From assembly GCA_947497245.1 (NCBI GenBank), contig CANMFO010000001.1:1426001-1490000 (forward strand): a stretch of DNA of 64,000 nt, read 5' to 3'. This document shows, one piece after another, positions 26,845 to 36,124 of the stretch. Every line of letters begins with the position of its first letter. The stretch's first letter is position 1. The DNA is from an uncultured Flavobacteriaceae bacterium. GTDB lineage: Bacteria > Bacteroidota > Bacteroidia > Flavobacteriales > Flavobacteriaceae. The notes under the pieces were generated by a model that saw only the letters and a program-made list of their open reading frames with translations, made no database searches and was not told where the DNA came from. A program made the translations under genes and the position numbers.

Positions 26845-26909
26845 CTTTTGGCGCAACCACATGAAAAAAAATACTAGAACGAACAGTTTGAATAAACGAG
26901 AACAGTACC

Positions 26910-27908
26910 ATGAAAAAAAAGTATACCGCAGATGCGGATAGATATGACAAAATGAAGTTCAACCGCTGTGGACATAGCGGACTCCAACTACCCTTGGTCT
27001 CTTTGGGCCTGTGGCATAATTTCGGAGGGGTCGACGTGTATGAGAACGGAAGGGAAATGGTGTGCCGCGCATTTGATCTGGGCATTACCCATTTTGACCT
27101 GGCGAATAATTACGGTCCGCCATACGGATCTGCTGAAGAGACTTTTGGAAACATCATGAAGGCCGACCTGCAACCGTACAGGGATGAACTGGTCATCACT
27201 TCCAAGGCCGGATATGACATGTGGCCCGGCCCCTACGGCGAATGGGGATCCAGAAAGTACTTGATCGCAAGCTGTGACCAGAGCCTGAAGCGGATGGGCT
27301 TGGATTATGTGGATATTTTTTACAGCCATAGACCCGATCCCAACACGCCCTTGGAGGAGACCATGATGGCCTTGGATCAAATTGTACGGTCGGGAAAGGC
27401 ATTGTATGTCGGAATATCTTCCTACGGTCCCGAACAGTCCCAAAAGGCAATTGATATTTTGGATTCCTTGGGAACACCTTGTCTGGTGCACCAACCTTCC
27501 TACAGCATGTTCAACCGATGGGTAGAGGACGGGTTGTTGGATGTCCTGGAAAAGAACGGCGTCGGCTCGGTGGTCTTCAGCCCCCTGCACCAAGGCCTTT
27601 TGACGGACAAATACCTCCATGGGATTCCCGAGGGCTCCAGGGCATCCAAGGCGGCCGGTTATTTAAAATCTTCTGACATTACCCCAGAGAAGATAGACAA
27701 GGTCAAGAAACTCAATGAAATTGCTGCCGCCAGGGGTCAAAAAATGGCGCAGTTCGCGCTTGCTTGGGTGCTGAGGGACAAAAGGATCACTTCGGTGATC
27801 ATCGGCGCCAGCAAGGTATCCCAAATCGAAGATGCGGTGTCCATTCAATCCAATCTGGAGTTTACGTCCGAAGAATTGGATGCGGTCGAAAGAATTCTAA
27901 AGGAGTAA
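26910..27908 (+). CDS. Aldo/keto reductase, YghZ/Gpr-like
   Basis: The 332-residue NADPH-dependent reductase shows the catalytic Asp and Tyr in HFDLANNYGPPYG, Lys in ITSKAGYDMWPGPYG and His in IFYSHRPDPNTP. The long YGEWGSRKY insertion and the start GHSGLQLPLVSLGLWHNFGG match the L-glyceraldehyde-3-phosphate reductase (YghZ) subgroup. It reduces aldehydes or keto sugars. The SVIIGASKVSQIEDAV stretch near the C-terminus binds the cofactor. It follows the URO-D-like gene at close distance on the same strand, so a joint carbohydrate role is likely, under the adjacent ROK regulator. Confidence 0.93.
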   Translation: MKKKYTADADRYDKMKFNRCGHSGLQLPLVSLGLWHNFGGVDVYENGREMVCRAFDLGITHFDLANNYGPPYGSAEETFGNIMKADLQPYRDELVITSKAGYDMWPGPYGEWGSRKYLIASCDQSLKRMGLDYVDIFYSHRPDPNTPLEETMMALDQIVRSGKALYVGISSYGPEQSQKAIDILDSLGTPCLVHQPSYSMFNRWVEDGLLDVLEKNGVGSVVFSPLHQGLLTDKYLHGIPEGSRASKAAGYLKSSDITPEKIDKVKKLNEIAAARGQKMAQFALAWVLRDKRITSVIIGASKVSQIEDAVSIQSNLEFTSEELDAVERILKE

Positions 27909-27914
27909 AAAGGA

Positions 27915-27988
27915 CGAACCCATGCCCAGAAGCACCAAGGTGCCTGCCGCCATCTAAGGAAATGGCGATTTTGTCCGGCATGGGTTTG
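27915..27988 (+). ncRNA. Predicted three-way-junction RNA element after the aldo/keto reductase
   Basis: An outer stem pairs AACCCATGCC (27917-27926) perfectly with GGCATGGGTT (27977-27986), extendable by two pairs. Inside are two independent hairpins: GCACC-AA-GGTGC (27932-27943) and CGCCAT/ATGGCG with an eight-base loop (27948-27967). The element begins six bases after the stop. It lacks a T-tract, so it is not a standard terminator. It could be a 3' UTR structure, a small RNA or a DNA cruciform. Confidence 0.4.
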
Positions 27989-28151
27989 ACCCGGCCTGAG
28001 GGTGCATCGCATTGGGCCGGATTGAAGCGGAACTTGGGTACTTCTATGGGTCCTCCCTTCCGAACACCTCTCGCTCCCCATGCGGATAACTGCCGACATC
28101 TATCGGAACAGCGCCTCGAAAGATCCCTGGTCGGGATAATCACCAAAGTCT

Positions 28152-28159
28152 TATATTTG
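28152..28159 (+). promoter_or_regulatory. Candidate -7 box of the CpsB-type phosphatase promoter
   Basis: TATATTTG matches the Bacteroidota -7 consensus TAnnTTTG exactly, 74 bases upstream of the ATG. A clear TTG -33 element is not present at the normal spacing. Confidence 0.45.
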
Positions 28160-28233
28160 CATCTGCAAAAAGCATTTGCACCTGAAAGGGAATCTGTTGT
28201 CCAGGTAAAAAAGGGGCGGTTTAAAGATCGAAC

Positions 28234-28974
28234 ATGTTTCAAATATTTAAGAAAAAAAAGTTTCTGGTTGATCATTTGGAGGGCTTTGTGGACATGCACA
28301 ACCATATTCTTCCCGGAATCGATGACGGTGCAAAAGATGTGGAGGAATCCATAGCCCTGATCAAAATGTTCACCGAAATGGGGGTGCACAGCTTCATCGC
28401 CACACCCCATATCATGCACAACTACTACCCCAACAACCGTGAGACCATCGGCGATGCTTTGAATTTACTCAAAAATGCCCTATTAAAACACGGGTTGGAC
28501 CATGTTTCGGTCAGTGCTTCGGCGGAGCACATGGTCGATTCGGATTTTGAACGGCTCTTGGAAACGGGAGAGGTGATGCCCCTTAAAAAAAATTATTTGC
28601 TGATCGAAATGTCCTACCTACAGCCTTCGATCAATTTTGATGCGGCGGTTCAGAAAATTGCCTCGGAGCGGTTTTTTCCCATACTGGCACATCCGGAACG
28701 CTATGTATATTTAAAAGCGAGATCTTCACGGTACAAAAAATACAAGGAGCAAGGGCTCTTATTTCAACTGAATCTCTTGTCCCTTGGGGAGTACTATGGG
28801 GCCGAGGTACAGCAAAAGGCATTCAAACTTATCGACCAGGGACTGGTGGATTTTTTGGCGTCCGATGTGCACAATCTGGCCCAATTGCAAAATTTAAGGG
28901 AAATAACCATCAGCCGTAAATTGGAAGAATCGTTATTTCCCTTAATGGAAAAGACTATTAATAATTTTTACTAA
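28234..28974 (+). CDS. Tyrosine-protein phosphatase, CpsB/YwqE PHP family
   Basis: The 246-residue PHP-fold phosphatase shows the metal-binding MHNHILPGIDDGAK at the start, then IATPHIMHNYYPN, ILAHPERY and FLASDVHN, in family order. Such enzymes dephosphorylate the Tyr-rich tail of the BY-kinase Wzc and so control polysaccharide length or export. The gene is convergent with wzc, with only one base between the stops, which fits that partnership. It lacks a signal peptide and is cytoplasmic. Confidence 0.93.
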   Translation: MFQIFKKKKFLVDHLEGFVDMHNHILPGIDDGAKDVEESIALIKMFTEMGVHSFIATPHIMHNYYPNNRETIGDALNLLKNALLKHGLDHVSVSASAEHMVDSDFERLLETGEVMPLKKNYLLIEMSYLQPSINFDAAVQKIASERFFPILAHPERYVYLKARSSRYKKYKEQGLLFQLNLLSLGEYYGAEVQQKAFKLIDQGLVDFLASDVHNLAQLQNLREITISRKLEESLFPLMEKTINNFY

Positions 28975-28975
28975 A

Positions 28976-31348
28976 TCAGAATTTCCACCACTTTTTGGTG
29001 CTCTTCCCATAGCCATAACCGTACTTTCCGCCATAGCCCAGATTGGATTCCTTGACATCGTTCACCACAAAGGACAGGCCTTTAAGTTTGCCCTCTTTTT
29101 TAAGCTTGAGGGGGAATTCGATGACCCTGGTTTCGGTCATACCGGCACGGGTCACATATATGATATGGTCTGCGTAACTACTGATCAATAGGGTGTCCGT
29201 AACCACCATCAAGGGTGCGGTATCCACAATGACATAATCGTATTTAAGTGACATATCCGCCAAAAGGTCCTTCATTCTATCGCTCATCAAAAGCTCGGAA
29301 GGATTCGGTGGTATCTTACCGGAATAGATAAGGTCTATGGTATTCGTATGTGCCAACATCGGGTTGATGATGTCCTTGGAGGTCAGTGAATCGTCATAGA
29401 GATACTCGGTAAGACCGGCATCTTTATTGCGCCCGGGTTTCCCCAACTTGTCCACATCCTTGCTGCTGAAGAAGGTGTACAGTTTTGGGTTTCGAATATC
29501 CGCTCCCAACAACAGCACTTTTTTATTGGTGTTGGCAAAAATCATGGCCAAATTGGAAGACAAGAACGTTTTCCCTTCACCGGGCACACTGGAGGTCACA
29601 AAAATAACATTGTTTCTCCCGGCGTGTTTGGACTTTATCAGATAGTCCAAATTGGTCCTTAAAATCCGAAGCGATTCCCCTAGGACGGAACGGTCTTCCT
29701 TGCGAACAAGCACTTCGTCCTTTTTACCCAACCTTGGCAACTCGGCAAGAACGGGAACATCCCTTAACAGCTTTTCAAGTCCAACCTTGTTGTGGATCTT
29801 GTTGTCCAAAAGATCGTTCCCGTAAATAACGGAAAAGGGCAACAATAGTCCCAAGATCAAAGAGGCCAGGAAAATAAGCGGTTTTTTAGGTGTTACGGGG
29901 TCTTCCGACACCAAATATGCGCTATCGACAATTTTGGATTTTGCAGGGCTCGAGGCCGCCTTAATTTGGGATTCCTCCCTTTTCTGTAGCAAATACAGAT
30001 AAAGTGATTCTGTGGTTTCCTGTTGTCTTGTAATAATTCTCAGGTCCCTTTGGTTCTTTGGGGCGGAATATATCGTTCCCTGTATTCTTCCCATCTGGTT
30101 CTGCAGGGTTCCCACGTTCATCCCCACATTTCGTTCCATGGCCGTTAAACTGGATTGCATGGTCGACTTTAACCCGTCCAGTTGCTGGTCCAGGTTCACT
30201 ATCATCGGGTTTTTCTCATCCGCACTCTTCAACAAGCGCTTTCGTTCCGCGACCAATTGGTTGTATTTCGCTGTGGTCTCGGTAATGGCATTGCTGCCTA
30301 CATCCACAACGGGCATTTCTTCATATCCCCCTTCTTGCGACACATAATCTTTCATTCCGGTGACCATCTGGAGCTGAATCCTCGCATTTTCAAGCTGCTG
30401 CCTACTGGCCGCGCTCACCTGTACGGCCGCACCTACCTCCAGCCCTCCCCCTGTTATTCCTTTTTCCGTCAACAATTGTTCGGCATCCTGATCAACCGAG
30501 GTAAGCGTGGTTGAAATGAGTCCGATACGGTTGTCAATAAACTCAGAGGTTTTGTCCGCAACGGCCTGTTTGTCCTCAATGGCATTTTTGTTGTAGTTGA
30601 ATATCAACGAATTGATGATGTCCGTGGCCTTCTTTTCAATGGGATCGTTAAGGGTGATATCGATGATATTTGAAAATTCGAGCGCCGGGGCGATGACGAT
30701 TTTTCTTTGGTACCGTTCCGCGACCACAAAAAGCGGTTTTACGGAAACCTTTATTTTCTGTCCTTTATATTTCGTAAAGTGCGGGAGGTTGGGGGTAATT
30801 ATGACATCGCCGAGCAAGGTGGGTACGCTTTTCCCGAAGGAATAGATCTTCACAGGGCTGTCGCGCTCAATGCTATATCCAAAAGTGGTATCGGAAGATA
30901 GTTCAAGATAAAACTCAAAGGTAGATTGGTTTATTATAGAATCGTTTGATATGAAGTTGATGCTTACGGGGCGGTTATTGTAAATTTCCGAGTCTTTCAC
31001 ATTTCCCAGGGCAATAACATTGACATTCAGCCCCAAATCACTCACGACCTGCACGAAATTTGATCGGGAGTTCAGGATCTCCATTTCATCCTCCACCTTA
31101 TTTTTAGCTCCCCCCAATAGCGTCAGGTCTTGAAAAGCAGACAACTCAGATGTTGAATTCTTATCTTCCAAAATCTGGATCTTTGCCTTCGCGGCATATT
31201 CGGGAGTAGCGTATCGAATATAGATAAAGGCCAGGACCATGGCCGCAAGGGCGGATAGAAGAAACCATTTCCAATGTTTGGTATAAGTAGCAATGGTCTC
31301 CTTCAAATCGGCACTGTTGCTAGGGAAATCTTGTGCGTTTGTACTCAT
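28976..31348 (-). CDS. wzc: Polysaccharide co-polymerase with tyrosine autokinase (Wzc)
   Basis: The 790-residue inner-membrane protein has a Wzz domain with an early membrane helix (about 35-55), a long periplasmic coiled-coil region with GNVR signature, a second helix near 495-515 and a C-terminal cytosolic BY-kinase. Walker A is SSVPGEGKTF, Walker A' is VLLLGADIRNP and Walker B is YVIVDTAPLMVV. The C-terminal tail NLGYGGKYGYGYGKS is the Tyr cluster that is autophosphorylated. It works with Wza to export the polymer. Last gene of a leftward set with aminotransferase, dehydratase and wza. Confidence 0.95.
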   Translation of the reverse strand: MSTNAQDFPSNSADLKETIATYTKHWKWFLLSALAAMVLAFIYIRYATPEYAAKAKIQILEDKNSTSELSAFQDLTLLGGAKNKVEDEMEILNSRSNFVQVVSDLGLNVNVIALGNVKDSEIYNNRPVSINFISNDSIINQSTFEFYLELSSDTTFGYSIERDSPVKIYSFGKSVPTLLGDVIITPNLPHFTKYKGQKIKVSVKPLFVVAERYQRKIVIAPALEFSNIIDITLNDPIEKKATDIINSLIFNYNKNAIEDKQAVADKTSEFIDNRIGLISTTLTSVDQDAEQLLTEKGITGGGLEVGAAVQVSAASRQQLENARIQLQMVTGMKDYVSQEGGYEEMPVVDVGSNAITETTAKYNQLVAERKRLLKSADEKNPMIVNLDQQLDGLKSTMQSSLTAMERNVGMNVGTLQNQMGRIQGTIYSAPKNQRDLRIITRQQETTESLYLYLLQKREESQIKAASSPAKSKIVDSAYLVSEDPVTPKKPLIFLASLILGLLLPFSVIYGNDLLDNKIHNKVGLEKLLRDVPVLAELPRLGKKDEVLVRKEDRSVLGESLRILRTNLDYLIKSKHAGRNNVIFVTSSVPGEGKTFLSSNLAMIFANTNKKVLLLGADIRNPKLYTFFSSKDVDKLGKPGRNKDAGLTEYLYDDSLTSKDIINPMLAHTNTIDLIYSGKIPPNPSELLMSDRMKDLLADMSLKYDYVIVDTAPLMVVTDTLLISSYADHIIYVTRAGMTETRVIEFPLKLKKEGKLKGLSFVVNDVKESNLGYGGKYGYGYGKSTKKWWKF

Positions 31349-31389
31349 GGTAAATTTTAGGTATTATAACGTGTGATGAAAATAAAACG

Positions 31390-32166
31390 CTAATTGCTCC
31401 TAGTTATTATCAATACGGTCGATGTAATGAGAAGTGAGGCTACTGAGACCCAGATGGAAGCCCTATTGTCGAGTGCCGAGGAGGTGATCGCCGAATTGTT
31501 GGGTTCAACATATACCACATCGTTCTGGGTCAGATAATACACCGGGGAATTTAGGGACTCTTTCTTTGTCAGATCAATTCGGGTATACACCTTGGTTCCG
31601 TTAAAATCACGGATGACCATAACATTATCGCGCTTTCCCTTGATGGTAAGGTCGTTCGCCAGACCAATGGCCTCCAAGACCGTAATCTGTTCGCCCAGCA
31701 CCGGGTAGGTCCCCGGCTGTCTTACCTCGCCCAATACCGTTACGGTAAAGTTCTTTAACCGAATGTTGATAATGGGATCCTTCAGGTAATCGGACAATTT
31801 TTCCTTGAGCAAGGTCTTGGTTTCCTCCGGGGAAAGCCCTACTACCCTGACGGTACCCAGGACTGGAAAATCGATATCACCATTTTTATCGATGATATAA
31901 TCCACCTGTTCGGGTCGTATCCCTCCCTCTTCGGCACCTTTGAAAAGATTAAAGGGCAAACTCGCCACGGGGTCCAAGGTGGACACATGGATGCTTAGCA
32001 CATCATCTATCTTAAACTTATTGGTGTGGGAGTTATTGCTTTTAATGGTTTCATAATCGCTTGCGTTCTGAAAATAAACGACATCCTTTTTTGAGGCGCA
32101 TGACGAGAAAATAACAGCTGTAACCAGAACGATTAGGGTATTTGGAGAGAAAAAATTTATTTTCAT
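31390..32166 (-). CDS. wza: Outer-membrane polysaccharide export lipoprotein (Wza type)
   Basis: The 258-residue lipoprotein has a signal ending at Cys23 (AVIFSSC) followed by SKKDVVYFQN, typical of Bacteroidota members. The poly-export domain (about 45-140, YKI-type IDDVLSIHVSTLDP) and a SLBB-type domain (about 145-200, GEVRQPGTYPV) follow, with a C-terminal membrane helix (SVASLLITSTVLIITR). It forms the outer-membrane channel for the polymer. It lies 41 bases upstream of wzc on the same strand. Confidence 0.95.
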   Translation of the reverse strand: MKINFFSPNTLIVLVTAVIFSSCASKKDVVYFQNASDYETIKSNNSHTNKFKIDDVLSIHVSTLDPVASLPFNLFKGAEEGGIRPEQVDYIIDKNGDIDFPVLGTVRVVGLSPEETKTLLKEKLSDYLKDPIINIRLKNFTVTVLGEVRQPGTYPVLGEQITVLEAIGLANDLTIKGKRDNVMVIRDFNGTKVYTRIDLTKKESLNSPVYYLTQNDVVYVEPNNSAITSSALDNRASIWVSVASLLITSTVLIITRSN

Positions 32167-32209
32167 AATAATGGTTTACGATATTTTAGAGTGCAAGATT
32201 AGTGAAAAA

Positions 32210-34147
32210 TTATGATTCAACAACCTTCAGCGTAGGCTTGTTGCTGGTAGTTTTCTGTTCTTTTTTATCCAAGTCACAGAACTCCGAGTTCCTTGAAACA
32301 AACTCGGGAACAATAATTTTCATGAGCTTCACAGTATCGCCGCTAAAGAACATATTGGTGACACAAAGTTCGTCAATTTTAGATCGAACGTGTGCATAAT
32401 CGAGCTCCCGTACCTTGCTGATCTTGATCTTTTTGTGGTATGTGGGCAAGGTATTCTCTCCATTCGCCAAAAGCTCTTCGTATAATTTCTCCCCTGGACG
32501 CAAGCCGGTGATTTTAATGTCAATGTCCTCCGGATAGCTCAGGCCCGATAACTTGATCATGTTTTTTGCCAAATCGAATATCTTGATCGATTCACCCATA
32601 TCGAAAATAAAGATTTCGCCGCCTTCTCCCATCGCTCCCGCTTCCAACACAAGCTGTGAGGCCTCCGGTATGGTCATAAAATAGCGTGTAACATCCTTGT
32701 GGGTCAAGGTCAATGGTCCACCCTTTTCGATTTGTTTTCGGAACAGGGGAATCACCGATCCATTGGAGCCCAGGACATTTCCAAAACGTGTGGTAATGAA
32801 CTTGGTCTTCTTTTCTTGCTCCATGCAACTGATGTACATTTCCGCAATTCGCTTACTGGCCCCCATTACATTCGTAGGGTTCACCGCCTTGTCGGTAGAT
32901 ACGAAAACAAATTTCTCTACCTTGTGGTTGACCGATAGATCGGCAACGGTCTTGGTGCCAGCTATGTTGATCTTGATCGCCTCATAGGCATTGTACTCCA
33001 TCAGCGGGACATGTTTATAGGCCGCCGCATGAAATACCATATGGGGCTTGTGTTCCTGGAAAATCGCATTTAGCCTGTTCTTGTCCCTAATATCACCCAC
33101 AATTGGAATAAAGTTGTGGTACCCGTTTTGTTTGAGTTCCTGTTGCAGGTCGTACAGGGCCGATTCCGCCTGATCTATTATGATGAGTGACTTATAGTCA
33201 TAGCTGCATATCTGACGGACGATCTCACTACCTATGGAACCTGCACCACCGGTAACAAGGACCACCTTGTCCTTAAGCTGCATTTCGATTTTTTGGTTTT
33301 TGATATTGATCGGGGCGCGATCGAGCAAATCCTCGATCTGTACCTGCTTTATCTGGGAAGCCCTTAACTCTCCATTTATCCAATCTTCAACGGGCGGTAC
33401 TATTTTTACCTGTACATTGAATTCCACCATGCCTTCCACCAGCGCCCTCAATTTCTTTGGATCGATATTCTGTATCGAAAAAATCACCTCCGAAATGTTC
33501 TGTTTATTGATAAAGTCGCCAGTGAGCATGTCTTTGTGAAAGACCTTTACCCCATTGATCTGTTTTCCCGATTTTTGGTTGTCATTGTCTATATATCCCA
33601 CCACCCGAGATCTGCTCTTGGAATGATTGGTGATCGCATTGTGAGTCAGTATGCCCGATTCGCCCGCACCGTAGATCAGCACGTTTTTGTTTACCTTAAG
33701 GTCGCGACTCGCGTAGCTTTCGTAAATGGCCTTAAAAATATAGCGCGAGGCCGTAAGTCCTATGAAGGCCAAAAGACTATGAATGATGATGATTCCGAGA
33801 AAAATGGTAAAATTTTCGAAAAAACCGAATTCCTTATTGATCAATACAACCGTGATCATAAGAATGCTCGACAGGCATATTGCATTAAATATGTTGTACA
33901 CATCCCGCACCCCCGTATGCCGAACCACTCCCTTGTACGAGCCCACGATCAAAAACGCCACTAGGGAAATTAGGGCGACCACGGGCAACTGAATATAAAG
34001 TTTGTCCACATCGAACTTAAAGGACAGGTTGAATCTAATAAAGTAGGATAAGAAGAAGGCGATACATGCCGATATTACATCTATGGCCAATACCAGCCAT
34101 TTAGATGCATACCTATTGGCGCTGTGGGAAATGTAGTTTTGTATCAT
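32210..34147 (-). CDS. UDP-GlcNAc 4,6-dehydratase, PglF/CapD/WbpM type
   Basis: This 645-residue membrane enzyme has four N-terminal helices, a CoA-binding-like domain and a C-terminal short-chain dehydrogenase (GGAGSIGSEI, NAD binding). The active site reads MGASKR, with Met in place of the usual Tyr, as in PglF/FlaA1-class dehydratases, and STDKAVNPTN precedes it. It makes the 4-keto-6-deoxy intermediate of UDP-GlcNAc. Its start overlaps the end of the aminotransferase by four bases, so the two act in sequence on one sugar. Confidence 0.93.
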   Translation of the reverse strand: MIQNYISHSANRYASKWLVLAIDVISACIAFFLSYFIRFNLSFKFDVDKLYIQLPVVALISLVAFLIVGSYKGVVRHTGVRDVYNIFNAICLSSILMITVVLINKEFGFFENFTIFLGIIIIHSLLAFIGLTASRYIFKAIYESYASRDLKVNKNVLIYGAGESGILTHNAITNHSKSRSRVVGYIDNDNQKSGKQINGVKVFHKDMLTGDFINKQNISEVIFSIQNIDPKKLRALVEGMVEFNVQVKIVPPVEDWINGELRASQIKQVQIEDLLDRAPINIKNQKIEMQLKDKVVLVTGGAGSIGSEIVRQICSYDYKSLIIIDQAESALYDLQQELKQNGYHNFIPIVGDIRDKNRLNAIFQEHKPHMVFHAAAYKHVPLMEYNAYEAIKINIAGTKTVADLSVNHKVEKFVFVSTDKAVNPTNVMGASKRIAEMYISCMEQEKKTKFITTRFGNVLGSNGSVIPLFRKQIEKGGPLTLTHKDVTRYFMTIPEASQLVLEAGAMGEGGEIFIFDMGESIKIFDLAKNMIKLSGLSYPEDIDIKITGLRPGEKLYEELLANGENTLPTYHKKIKISKVRELDYAHVRSKIDELCVTNMFFSGDTVKLMKIIVPEFVSRNSEFCDLDKKEQKTTSNKPTLKVVES

Positions 34148-35283
34148 GAAATGGTTTTTGTAATAATATTGGTTATTCTGCTGAGCACCTTCTCCGAGAG
34201 GTCCGTACCGCTTGGAAGACAGAGACCACGTTCAAAAAGGTTTTCAGAAACCCCGTTTACGTGGCTTTTGAACTGCTCAAAAACCGGTTGCCGGTGCATC
34301 GGTTTCCACAGCGGTCTGCATTCCACGTTCTCTTCCGATAGGGAGATTCGGATCGCCTCCCGCATTTCGTAGGATTCAGATAGCATGCAGGTCAGCCAAC
34401 GGTTGGAAAAAAACCCTTCGGGCTCTTCCAAAAACTCGATACCGCCAAGGTGCTGCAAATGTTCTTTATAGAATTGATAGTTATTTCTTCTCGCAATCAC
34501 CCGATCTTCCAACACTTCCATTTGCCCCCTACCGATACCCGCAAGTATATTGCTCATTCGATAGTTATGGCCTATTACGGAATGTTGATAGTGAGGTGCT
34601 TTGTCCCTCGCCTGAGTGGCCAGAAAAATGGCCTTTTCCTTGATCTCCGGGTCTTTGGTGACCAACGCCCCGCCACCCGAGGTGGTTATGATCTTGTTTC
34701 CGTTGAAGGAAAGGATGCCGATATCACCAAAGGTGCCGCATTTAACACCATGGTAGGTGCTTCCCAACGCCTCGGCGCTGTCCTCCAGGATCGGAATGTC
34801 ATATTTTTCCGAGATGTTCTTGATCTCCTGCACCTTATAGGGCATCCCGTACAAGTGTACCGCTATGATGGCCTTGGGCTTTTTTCCTTCCGCTATGGAT
34901 GCGACAATGGCCTCCTCCAGAAGCTGGGGAGACATATTCCAAGTATCGCTTTCGCTGTCAATGAATATGGGAGTGGCCCCCAAATATTCTATCGGGTTGG
35001 CCGAAGCGGAAAAAGTAAAGCTCTGACAAAGTACGGCATCCCCTCTTTTGACCCCCAAAAGTTTTAGTCCCAAATGAATAGCGGCCGTTCCCGAGCTCAG
35101 GGCGGCAACAAAACTATTTTCGTTCAGGAAATCGGCGAGTTTCTGTTCGAATCCCGTTACATTGGCGCCCAATGGAGCTATCCAATTGGTTTCAAAGGCC
35201 TCCTGAACATAGTGCTGTTCCAAGCCGCCCATATGGGGTGCCGAAAGCCAGATTTTTACCTTACCAATGGTTTTAGCGTCCAA
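34144..35283 (-). CDS. Sugar aminotransferase, DegT/DnrJ/EryC1 (PglE-like)
   Basis: The 379-residue PLP enzyme has ATSSGTAAIHLGLK-type cofactor site (ALSSGTAAIHLGL), LEDSAEALG and the Schiff-base Lys in SFNGNKIITTSGGGAL. KIWLSAPHMGGLEQHY near the start is typical of PglE-type sequences, so the gene probably begins at the TTG at 35283: no in-frame ATG precedes that motif, and the first ATG would cut into it. It converts the PglF product to a 4-amino sugar. First gene of the leftward export operon. Confidence 0.93.
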   Translation of the reverse strand: MDAKTIGKVKIWLSAPHMGGLEQHYVQEAFETNWIAPLGANVTGFEQKLADFLNENSFVAALSSGTAAIHLGLKLLGVKRGDAVLCQSFTFSASANPIEYLGATPIFIDSESDTWNMSPQLLEEAIVASIAEGKKPKAIIAVHLYGMPYKVQEIKNISEKYDIPILEDSAEALGSTYHGVKCGTFGDIGILSFNGNKIITTSGGGALVTKDPEIKEKAIFLATQARDKAPHYQHSVIGHNYRMSNILAGIGRGQMEVLEDRVIARRNNYQFYKEHLQHLGGIEFLEEPEGFFSNRWLTCMLSESYEMREAIRISLSEENVECRPLWKPMHRQPVFEQFKSHVNGVSENLFERGLCLPSGTDLSEKVLSRITNIITKTIS

Positions 35284-36124
35284 AAGGTTATAGATTTTAG
35301 AGGATTTATCGTGTAAAAATAAACATACTTTCCGTGCAACGAATAGAAAATCAACATATTTCGTTTAAGATTGAAAAATCTCGGTAAACTACAACAACGA
35401 AACATTTTGACCCAGAAAACGTCGCTTCTGTCAACACTTCAAATCTTTCCGCTATGGTTGTACAATATAGGTGCCAACAGTAAATCAATGGAATTATCCT
35501 TACCGCGAACCCAGTCGCCAAGAATTGAAATCAAAAAAACAAAAACCATCAACCCCAGTGAAGGGCGAAAGAGTAGTAACCATCGGCAATAGGTTCGCGT
35601 GGACAACGCTCTGGTAATTTACGAAAATTTGTTAATTTCCAAGGTTTATCATTTAAATATTCCATAATTAAAGGGTCTTCTCTCAGAACCCCATCGCTCC
35701 GTACCTTTTAATTATACCTTATTGTATGTATTGCGGACAGAAATGTTGCCGGGACATATCGTTCCGATACCCTGTTGAAAATCGCGTACCGGCCCGCCCC
35801 TGGCCTTGTAAAACCATTCCACCGTATGGCCTTGGGGCGCCGTCCAGATCATCGTTTTTCGCGACTTGGAGATAAGAAGGTCTGCCCACCTGTTCCCCAA
35901 AATGTTCCTGAAGGTGTGCCGAAACGCCATGGCCATCCACCAAGACCGAATCTCCGGTTTTGTGCGGATCAGGGCAATCCCTAATTGAAACTCCAAATTG
36001 GGTAGGGTTTATCGTATTTCACTTGTTATTAGTCGAGTAATTGTCCGTTTTGACGTTTTATTCTTTTTTTTTCTATTATACCACATAAATTTGGCCTATC
36101 AATAATGATAACCCCAGCAGCGCT
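35284..36124. other. Divergent intergenic region between export operon and oxidase gene
   Basis: The 841 bases hold no recognised gene; several overlapping ORFs of 60-95 codons on both strands look like chance. The right end has a candidate promoter. The A/T-rich left end probably drives the aminotransferase operon, but no clear -33/-7 pair was found. Confidence 0.55.
36086..36093 (+). promoter_or_regulatory. Candidate -7 box of the oxidase promoter
   Basis: TAAATTTG is an exact match to TAnnTTTG, 31 bases before the ATG of the oxidase gene. The -33 TTG is not at standard distance. Confidence 0.4.

Larger units (their letters stand above)
27909..28233. other. Intergenic region with structured element and promoter
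   Basis: The 325 bases between the aldo/keto reductase and the CpsB-type phosphatase contain the three-way-junction element near the left and a good -7 box near the right. No gene was recognised. Confidence 0.6.
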
